Under the pieces are notes generated by a model. The model saw only the letters and a list, made by a program, of their open reading frames with translations. It was not told the origin of the DNA and searched no databases. From contig CAYTKP010000030.1 of NCBI GenBank assembly GCA_964438695.1, positions 1-10,459 of the forward strand: DNA of 10,459 nt. The letters run 5' to 3'. The position numbers were made by a program, and so were the translations under genes. Positions 5,428 to 10,459 of the stretch are shown piece by piece; position 1 is the first letter of the stretch, and the number at the start of each line of letters is the position of its first letter. The stretch is from Phoenicimicrobium sp964438695 (GTDB taxonomy: Bacteria; Atribacterota; Phoenicimicrobiia; Phoenicimicrobiales; Phoenicimicrobiaceae).

Positions 5428-6895
5428 ACTTACTATTTTCTTCTGCAGCCTGAAAATATAGATCCTGTAATTCTAAATTTATATTTAATTCTCCTCTACC
5501 CTCTAAAGCACTTAGAAGTTTGTGCTTTACTTCATTAAATTGAGAACGATATTGAGGGTCAACTGAAGACGCAGCTGGAAGTTCAAGCTTTAAAAAGTCT
5601 ACTTTTTCCCCATTTTTACTAATGGAAAAATCTAAATGTGGACCAGTAGCTAAACCAGTAGCACCCACATATCCGATTATTTCACCTTGCTTCACTTTTT
5701 GACCTTTTTTTAAACCATCCGCAAAGCGAGACAAATGTCCGTACCCACTCACATAATTATTAGGATGACGAATTTTTATATAATTTCCGTATCCATCATT
5801 CCATCCTTTATAGATAACTGTTCCATCCCCGATAGTTGAAACTGGAGTTCCAGTAGGAGCAGCATAATCGATAGCTAAATGAGGCCGCCAGATTCTTAAT
5901 ATAGGATGAAAACGGTTATTAGAAAAATAAGAACTAATATATTTGTAATGTAGAGGAGCTCGTAGGAAAGCTTTTCTTAATGATTCGCCTTCTTCGGTAT
6001 AATAATCTGCATGCCCAGTAGAATCTTTAAAGAGAATGGCAGTATGTTTACTGAGAACTTCTCCTTCGTATTGAGCAGCAAGTATCTTACCCCAACGATA
6101 AAAATCCCCTCTATGCTGTTTCTCTACTAAAATTTTAAAAGTATCTCCCTCCCTGCATTCCGTAAGAAAATCAATCTGCCAGGCAAATATTTCAGCCATT
6201 TGAAGGGCTAACTGAGGTGAATTTGCACACTCTATCATAGATTCATAAAGAGAACTTTTAATCTTTCCTTCCAGTCGAACAACTTCTGTAGAGACTTCTT
6301 CTTTAGTTACTTTTATATCTTCTGAATCAGAAGTAGGGATATCTATATAGTAAATATCGATGGGATTGGGTTTATAAGTAAATTCTGTTACCTTTCCTTC
6401 TGGACTATATTTTAAAGAATATTCACTGCCAACAGGAAGCTCGCTAAAATCCACTATAGATTTAACTTTTTCTTGTAAATTGATTATCTCAGCTGCAGAA
6501 ATCCCCTTTTTAATTAGAGATTCGTAAAGGGTATCCCCCTCTTTCAAACTACCATTAACAATAATTGCTTCTTCTTTTTCTTGTTTTTCATCTTCTTTAT
6601 TTTCTTGCCGCAAAAATATTTCTTCCGAAAGCTTCTCCGAATCCCCATCTTTTTCCTCATCTTTTTCATCTCTTCCAAAATCTAAAGCCACCTCTGATGA
6701 ATGGGAAGAAGCAAGAAATGTATCATCATTTTGTTTTGGATGGAATAAAGGAAGAACCTTGAAATAAACTATTCCTATAACCAACGATAAGATAAATAAT
6801 CCACCAATAAATAATTTTATTCTTTTTTTCTTCTTTTTTTGGTAAAAAGAAGGTGAAGTAAGATAGGAATGCTGGTAATATTTTTTTCTTAACAA
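5426..6895 (-). CDS. M23 murein endopeptidase, MepM/Csd3 type
   Basis: Membrane-anchored peptidoglycan DD-endopeptidase-like protein of 489 residues. A Lys-rich tail (20-27) and a membrane helix (28-50) are followed by a low-complexity acidic linker (about 74-110). Next comes an OapA/LysM-like domain (112-185, starting GSLKEGDTLYESLIKKG), then the Csd3-type second domain (about 203-320), and the catalytic M23 domain (about 325-440). Zinc and catalytic residues are visible: H339 and D343 in RPHLAIDY, H387 in GYGHLS, and H420 in GPHLDFSI. The last position of the usual HxH motif is D422 instead of His. I have seen HLDF in other M23 proteins, so activity is likely kept, but it deserves a check. 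The start is TTG with GAGGT 10 nt before it; no ATG occurs nearby. It lies 24 bp after the dGTPase gene, in the same operon. Expected site: periplasm or outside the membrane, acting on peptide cross-links. Confidence 0.88.
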   Translation of the reverse strand: MLRKKYYQHSYLTSPSFYQKKKKKRIKLFIGGLFILSLVIGIVYFKVLPLFHPKQNDDTFLASSHSSEVALDFGRDEKDEEKDGDSEKLSEEIFLRQENKEDEKQEKEEAIIVNGSLKEGDTLYESLIKKGISAAEIINLQEKVKSIVDFSELPVGSEYSLKYSPEGKVTEFTYKPNPIDIYYIDIPTSDSEDIKVTKEEVSTEVVRLEGKIKSSLYESMIECANSPQLALQMAEIFAWQIDFLTECREGDTFKILVEKQHRGDFYRWGKILAAQYEGEVLSKHTAILFKDSTGHADYYTEEGESLRKAFLRAPLHYKYISSYFSNNRFHPILRIWRPHLAIDYAAPTGTPVSTIGDGTVIYKGWNDGYGNYIKIRHPNNYVSGYGHLSRFADGLKKGQKVKQGEIIGYVGATGLATGPHLDFSISKNGEKVDFLKLELPAASSVDPQYRSQFNEVKHKLLSALEGRGELNINLELQDLYFQAAEENSK

Positions 6896-6919
6896 AATTT
6901 TTATAACCTCTAAAGTAAA

Positions 6920-8062
6920 TTATTTTCTATATTTCTTAAAAGTATTATAAAAATACCTATCTGTCATAGAGGCAATGTAGTCTATTACGACCTGTTCAGG
7001 TAAATTCTTACCTACATAATCTGCCCCCTTATTTTTACCCCTATTAAAAATCCACTCTTTGAAAATTAGAGAATCTTCATTACCCTGTTTAAGGTCATCA
7101 AGAAATTTATCGAAAAGATATATAAAAGCAGTCTTAAATCTAGTTTTTTTCGCTTTTAACTTTGGATTTTTATATATCCTTTCTATATTAAATTTTTTTA
7201 ATTCAAAAAGCCTCTCAGCGATATTAGATGAATAACTTATCTCGTCCCGATTATAAGAATTAATAATGATATCAGTTACCAGAGAATTTATAATATCAGT
7301 ATTACTTTCACCCAAATCTTTCTTAACTGCCTTCGGTAATTCTTCTTTTTTTAAAATACCTATCCGTATCGCATCTTCAAAATCTTGCCCCACATAGGAG
7401 ATTGCATCTGACATTCGGACAACACACCCTTCTAAAGTAGCAGGAACTATATAAACTTGTTCTCCTCGCGACTTTCTCTGACAATAATCTATTAAGTCAG
7501 ATTCGGTTTTATTTCGATACGGTCTTAGATATTTCTCATTAATCTCACCATCATGGGAAAGAATTCCATCTCTTACTTGAAAGGTCAAGTTCATACCTTT
7601 ACAGGCATCAGCAAGTTTATCTACTATCCTAAGACTGTGAATATTGTGAAAAAATAAACCAATCTTTTTTTTTCGACAAATATCTTGAAGTATTTCTTCA
7701 CCATCATGACCAAAGGGAGCATGCCCTAAATCATGTCCAAGGGCAATTGCTTCTATAAGATCAAGATTTAATTTTAAAGCTCTCCCTATTGACCTCGATA
7801 TTTGAGAAACTTGCAAGGTGTGAATACTTCGATTAGATAATTGTTCGTCGAAACTAGCGGCAAAATAAATAACTTGAGTTTTCCCCACATATCTACGAAA
7901 TGAGCCACTATATAATATATGATCTCGGTCTCTGGAGTAAGGTCCTCTAAAAGGATGAGAAATTCCACGTTCTCTTTTTGCCTCATAGTTTTTGGTAGCA
8001 TAAGGAGAAAAATATTTATCTTCAAAATCAAGGATTTCTTTTTTGAAGCTCTCTTCGTTCAT
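6920..8062 (-). CDS. dgt: dGTPase-like HD-domain triphosphohydrolase
   Basis: Cytoplasmic dNTP triphosphohydrolase-like protein, 380 residues, expected to split a dNTP into deoxynucleoside and tripolyphosphate and so help control dNTP pools. The diagnostic block is RDRDHILYSGSFRRYVGKTQV (44-64), then NRSIHTLQVSQISRSI (77-92) and GHDLGHAPFGHDGEE (109-123). The HD metal ligands are H81, H110-D111 and D219 (in RMSDAISYVGQD), with H114 and H119 as the extra conserved histidines near the active site. The C-terminal half is helical and variable, as in the family. The length matches the shorter dGTPase-like proteins rather than the longer E. coli Dgt. GGAGA lies about 7 nt before the ATG. It starts 116 bp after the sugar-permease gene, with its own promoter candidate, and is followed by the M23 gene. 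Exact substrate choice (dGTP or several dNTPs) cannot be read from sequence. Confidence 0.92.
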   Translation of the reverse strand: MNEESFKKEILDFEDKYFSPYATKNYEAKRERGISHPFRGPYSRDRDHILYSGSFRRYVGKTQVIYFAASFDEQLSNRSIHTLQVSQISRSIGRALKLNLDLIEAIALGHDLGHAPFGHDGEEILQDICRKKKIGLFFHNIHSLRIVDKLADACKGMNLTFQVRDGILSHDGEINEKYLRPYRNKTESDLIDYCQRKSRGEQVYIVPATLEGCVVRMSDAISYVGQDFEDAIRIGILKKEELPKAVKKDLGESNTDIINSLVTDIIINSYNRDEISYSSNIAERLFELKKFNIERIYKNPKLKAKKTRFKTAFIYLFDKFLDDLKQGNEDSLIFKEWIFNRGKNKGADYVGKNLPEQVVIDYIASMTDRYFYNTFKKYRK

Positions 8063-8076
8063 AATTCTTCTCCAAA

Positions 8077-8098
8077 ATGAGAAAATAATGAGAAAATA
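8077..8098. repeat. Exact 11-bp tandem duplication
   Basis: ATGAGAAAATA occurs twice back to back (8077-8087 and 8088-8098), just before the dgt ribosome site. It is followed by a looser repeat of GAAAATAGG(G)TTT. In the transcript this is part of the dgt 5' leader. It may be slipped-strand duplication or a regulator site; nothing more can be said. Confidence 0.5.
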
Positions 8099-8143
8099 GG
8101 GTTTGAAAATAGGTTTAAATCTAATGATAGACTAGTGTAAATT

Positions 8144-8172
8144 ATTTTATAGGATTGTAGAGGATTCTGCAA
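8144..8172 (-). promoter_or_regulatory. Promoter candidate for dgt-M23
   Basis: On the minus strand, TTGCAG (-35, 8167-8172) is followed after 17 bp by TAAAAT (-10, 8144-8149); both match the housekeeping consensus at four or five of six positions. It lies 82 bp before the dgt start, giving a leader that contains the 11-bp tandem repeat. No terminator is seen after the upstream permease gene, so read-through from the sugar operon is also possible. Confidence 0.45.
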
Positions 8173-8178
8173 GTATTT

Positions 8179-9039
8179 TTATCCCTTCACTGATCCAGCC
8201 AAAATACCTCTTACAAAATAACGTTGTAACCCTAAAAATAGACTCAAAGGAAGAATCATAGAGACGAACGCTGCTGCCGTAAGAAGCTCCCAATCCTGAC
8301 CGTAAGAACCAACTAATGCACTTATACGAACAGTTAAAGGGGCAACATCAGGGGTCCCTCCTAAATAAACCAAAGCTACTAAAAGGTCATTCCAAACCCA
8401 TAAGAATTGGAAGATAGTCACCGAGGCAAGTGCGGGCAAAGAGAGGGGTATTACTAACTTGCTAAATATTTGAAAGGGAGTAGCACCATCGATAGAGGAA
8501 GAATCGAATAACTCACTAGGTAATCCAGAAATGAAATTATATAATAAATATATTATAAGGGGGAGACCATATCCAGTATGAGCAAACCATATCCCTGGAA
8601 AAGTTCCAGCTAATCCTAACTTATTAAAAATCCGAAGGATAGGTATCATAGTCATCTGTAGGGGAACAACTAATAACCCCACTAAAATTACGAATAAAAT
8701 CCTCCTCCCTGGAAAATCCATCCAGGCAAAGGCATAAGCAGCAAAAGAAGCAATCAATATAGGGATGATGGTAGCAGGTATGGTAATTAATAAAGTATTC
8801 AAGAAGGCTTTACCTATACCAATTTTCAGAATAACTTCTCGATAATTTTCCAAAGTATAATAGGTAAAGTTAAAAGGGTGTTGAAAAACAGTCCACCAGC
8901 CAGATGCTGCCACATCAGCAGAGGGCCGAAAAGACGTTATCAACAGACCAACACTGGGAAGTATCCATATCAAAGCTATAGTAATTATTACTAAGTGAAG
9001 CGGTATCCCCGAAATTTTTGGAATTAACTTCTTTATCAT
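8179..9039 (-). CDS. aglG: Sugar ABC transporter permease, AglG-like
   Basis: Second integral-membrane subunit of a CUT1-family carbohydrate importer, 286 residues, six predicted helices. The sequence closely follows the alpha-glucoside permease AglG: YTLENYREVI (61-70), TLLITIPATIIPILIASFAAYAFAWMDFPGR region (82-112), VVPLQMTMIPILR (124-136), and the C-terminal QRYFVRGILAGSVKG. The EAA coupling loop that docks on the ATPase is ELFDSSSIDGATPFQIFSKLVIPLSLP (176-202), with the conserved D184-G185. AGGAGG is 7 nt before the ATG. The first 4 bp overlap the stop of the preceding permease (ATGA), so the two subunits are translationally coupled and made in equal amounts, as a heterodimeric permease needs. 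Substrate is likely an alpha-glucoside such as maltose, trehalose or sucrose, by family only. Confidence 0.92.
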   Translation of the reverse strand: MIKKLIPKISGIPLHLVIITIALIWILPSVGLLITSFRPSADVAASGWWTVFQHPFNFTYYTLENYREVILKIGIGKAFLNTLLITIPATIIPILIASFAAYAFAWMDFPGRRILFVILVGLLVVPLQMTMIPILRIFNKLGLAGTFPGIWFAHTGYGLPLIIYLLYNFISGLPSELFDSSSIDGATPFQIFSKLVIPLSLPALASVTIFQFLWVWNDLLVALVYLGGTPDVAPLTVRISALVGSYGQDWELLTAAAFVSMILPLSLFLGLQRYFVRGILAGSVKG

Positions 9040-9908
9040 CTTATAGCCTCCTGTTCCCTAAAACGTTGGATGTTTATTATTATCATAGGAATTATAAGCA
9101 CTAATAAAATAACTGCTATTGCACTCGCTCGACCATAATTTCTAAAAATAAACATCTCTTTATACATTCTATTGGCAATAACTTCAGTATTAAAATTACC
9201 GTTGGTCATTACATAGACAATATCAAATACTTTAAGAACATTAATGGTCATAGTAGTAGCTACTACTGCGATAGTAGGTTTCATCAAAGGTAAAATAATC
9301 TTCCAGAAGATTTTAAATTCCGTAGCGCCATCAACTCGTGCCGCTTCTAATAATTCTCGAGGTATTCCTTTATAACTTGCTGACAATAGCACCATGCAGA
9401 ATCCAGTCCATATCCAAACTCCTACTATAATTAAACAAAAGTTATTAAGCCAGGGTCTAATGATTAGCCAGGGTAAGGGTTCCAACTGAAAAAATGAACG
9501 TAAAGCATTAAGAATACCAGTCTGAGCAGCAGAAGCTGGTCGATAAGCATAAACAAATTTCCAAATTACTCCCGCACCTACAAAGGAAATAGCCATAGGC
9601 ATAAATATAACTGACTTCACTATTGATTCATATTTAACTCGATCTGTTAATACCGCTATAATTAATCCTAAAGCTACTGTCAAGGGGACAAATAGTATTA
9701 CCCATAGAATATTATTTCGAAAAGAATTAAGCATGATTTCATTGGCAAAACAATAAAGATAATTTTTGAAACCAACGAATTTTTCGGAATTATAATTAAA
9801 AAAAGAGATATATAGTGTATTAATCGAAGGATAAACTAAGAAAAAGAACAAAAGGAATGCTGCGGGGATGACATATAACCAGGGTGTAATTTTCTTTGTA
9901 CGTACCAC
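9036..9908 (-). CDS. aglF: Sugar ABC transporter permease, AglF-like
   Basis: First integral-membrane subunit of the same CUT1 importer, 290 residues. The N-terminal helix (about 8-28) begins WLYVIPAAFLLFFFLVYPSI. The EAA loop is at 185-211 (ELLEAARVDGATEFKIFWKIILPLMKP), with the standard EAA...G...I.LP spacing. The following stretch, INVLKVFDIVYVMTNGNF (222-239) then EVIANRMYKEMFIFRNYGRASAIAV (242-266), is characteristic of AglF rather than generic MalF. It lacks the long periplasmic P2 loop of enteric MalF. The start is GTG, with AGGAGG 7 nt upstream. It lies 183 bp after the binding-protein gene, with a strong hairpin between them, and its stop overlaps the next permease start. No ATPase gene is seen nearby; a shared MsmK/MalK-type ATPase elsewhere in the genome is likely (inference). 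Confidence 0.92.
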   Translation of the reverse strand: MVRTKKITPWLYVIPAAFLLFFFLVYPSINTLYISFFNYNSEKFVGFKNYLYCFANEIMLNSFRNNILWVILFVPLTVALGLIIAVLTDRVKYESIVKSVIFMPMAISFVGAGVIWKFVYAYRPASAAQTGILNALRSFFQLEPLPWLIIRPWLNNFCLIIVGVWIWTGFCMVLLSASYKGIPRELLEAARVDGATEFKIFWKIILPLMKPTIAVVATTMTINVLKVFDIVYVMTNGNFNTEVIANRMYKEMFIFRNYGRASAIAVILLVLIIPMIIINIQRFREQEAIR

Positions 9909-9970
9909 AAAAATACCTCCTTTCTAAACACCAATATAAAAAATATTTAGTACAATGATCAGATTTTGTT

Positions 9971-10000
9971 GTTATACTATTTTCATACGAGGAGGCCCAA
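9971..10000 (-). promoter_or_regulatory. Weak internal promoter candidate before aglF
   Basis: On the minus strand, TTGGGC (9995-10000) and TATAAC (9971-9976) are 18 bp apart. The -10 is good (five of six), the -35 poor. If real, it would give extra permease transcripts independent of read-through past the upstream hairpin. Confidence 0.25.
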
Positions 10001-10032
10001 CTCGAAAGCAGGAAAAAAGATCTCCACCCAAG

Positions 10033-10075
10033 ATTGCGGGGAACACTCAAGCAATATATTGAGTGCCCCCGCAAT
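10033..10075 (-). terminator. Strong intercistronic hairpin between binding protein and permease
   Basis: On the minus strand, ATTGCGGGGGCACTCAA pairs with TTGAGTGTTCCCCGCAAT across an 8-nt loop (TATATTGC), giving about 17 pairs with a single bulged T and one G-U. It starts 16 nt after the binding-protein stop codon. A run of six T comes only 12 nt after the stem, so it may act as a leaky terminator or as an RNA-stabilising cap. In sugar importers such intercistronic hairpins (malE-malF is the known case) keep binding-protein mRNA more abundant than permease mRNA. Confidence 0.7.
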
Positions 10076-10091
10076 AATAAATTTAATCCTG

Positions 10092-10459
10092 CTATTTCCG
10101 ATAAGCATCCAGGGCACTAGTCTCAATGGTCATTAACACATTCTTTAGCGGTATCCCGCTTACATAGTCTAATACTCCAGTCCAGAAGGAACCGGCACCA
10201 ACTGCTGATGGCATTAAATCAGAGCCATCAAAACGGAAAGTAGATGCTTCACTTAAGATTTTAGCAGCTTTACGGGTTAAATCATCAGGATAAGCAGCAG
10301 GATTTACTCGTTTGTTAGCAGAAAGTTTCCCTAACTCACCAACCCATATTTCCTGAGCTTTCGGAGATACAATGTACTCCATAAAGGCTCGAGCTTCAGG
10401 AGTATCATTAAACATAGCAAATAAATCAGCTGCTCCTAAAGCAGGAGTTCCGTATTGAG
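10092..10459 (-). CDS. aglE: Sugar ABC transporter solute-binding protein, AglE-like (C-terminal part)
   Basis: The last 122 residues or so of an extracytoplasmic sugar-binding protein; the gene continues past the right edge, so the ATG at 10415 is internal. The frame stays open to 10459 and adds YGTPALGAADLFA ahead of MFNDTPEARAFMEYI. This, with ANKRVNPAAYPDDLTRKAA and TFRFDGSDLMPSAVGAGSFW, closely matches the C-terminal lobe of AglE-type alpha-glucoside-binding proteins. The tryptophan and the SDLMP segment belong to the conserved end of the family. It is the first gene seen of the importer operon and is followed by the stable hairpin and the two permease genes. The signal peptide and most of the ligand site lie outside the window. 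Confidence 0.9.
   Translation of the reverse strand, partial: QYGTPALGAADLFAMFNDTPEARAFMEYIVSPKAQEIWVGELGKLSANKRVNPAAYPDDLTRKAAKILSEASTFRFDGSDLMPSAVGAGSFWTGVLDYVSGIPLKNVLMTIETSALDAYRK

Noticed and set aside
6565..6762. Plus-strand frame with Leu/Phe/His-rich product
   Set aside because: It is the antisense image of the acidic low-complexity linker of the M23 protein, which explains the composition.
6660..6860. Lys- and acidic-codon low-complexity stretches as a DNA repeat
   Set aside because: They are explained by the basic anchor and acidic linker of the M23 protein and show no regular unit.
7786..8031. Minus-strand 81-codon frame overlapping dgt
   Set aside because: It is a shifted frame of the conserved HD-domain coding region and has no features of its own.
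9820..10074. Minus-strand 84-codon frame across the aglE-aglF gap
   Set aside because: It runs through the intercistronic hairpin and into the aglF start in another frame; it has no good ribosome site and an unlikely composition.

Overview
The window is AT-rich DNA from a bacterium with dense, operon-style gene packing and no rRNA, tRNA, insertion sequence or CRISPR array. A murein endopeptidase of the MepM/Csd3 type, signal-peptide proteins, an AglEFG-type sugar importer and a dGTPase-like HD protein point to a peptidoglycan-containing heterotroph. The AT bias and the style of the uncharacterised ECF sigma cassette would fit an uncultured anaerobe such as an Atribacterota member. That placement is an impression from memory, not a demonstrated assignment.

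Left block (66-3037, all minus strand, read right to left): a secreted TPR protein, a GT4 glycosyltransferase and a secreted SYLF/YSC84 lipid-binding protein. This looks like an envelope operon. A promoter (perfect TATAAT at 3068-3073) lies upstream of the TPR gene, and its -35 hexamer sits exactly in the centre of a 10+6+10 bp inverted repeat (3082-3107), a good operator candidate.

Divergent region (3038-3372): besides that promoter and operator it holds a long AT palindrome (3215-3244), a 61-codon stop-free frame on the minus strand and a 29-codon mini-ORF on the plus strand. The function of the last three is unknown.

Central plus-strand block (3373-5388): three closely packed genes. The first encodes a secreted or membrane protein with a short Cys-containing head carrying a DTDGDGICD calcium-loop-like motif and histidine-bearing membrane helices. 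The second encodes an ECF sigma factor. The third encodes a three-helix membrane protein with an N-terminal cytoplasmic tail and an OB-like extracytoplasmic domain. The best reading is a sigma/anti-sigma envelope-sensing cassette with an unusual sensor and no zinc-type anti-sigma. This is the most interesting part of the window.

Right block (5426-10459, all minus strand): an AglE-like solute-binding protein (cut by the window edge), AglF-like and AglG-like permeases, then a dGTPase-like HD phosphohydrolase and an M23 endopeptidase. A strong hairpin separates the binding-protein gene from the permeases and probably sets their expression ratio. A second promoter in front of the dGTPase gene probably separates the nucleotide/cell-wall pair from the sugar importer. 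No ABC ATPase gene is present in the window.
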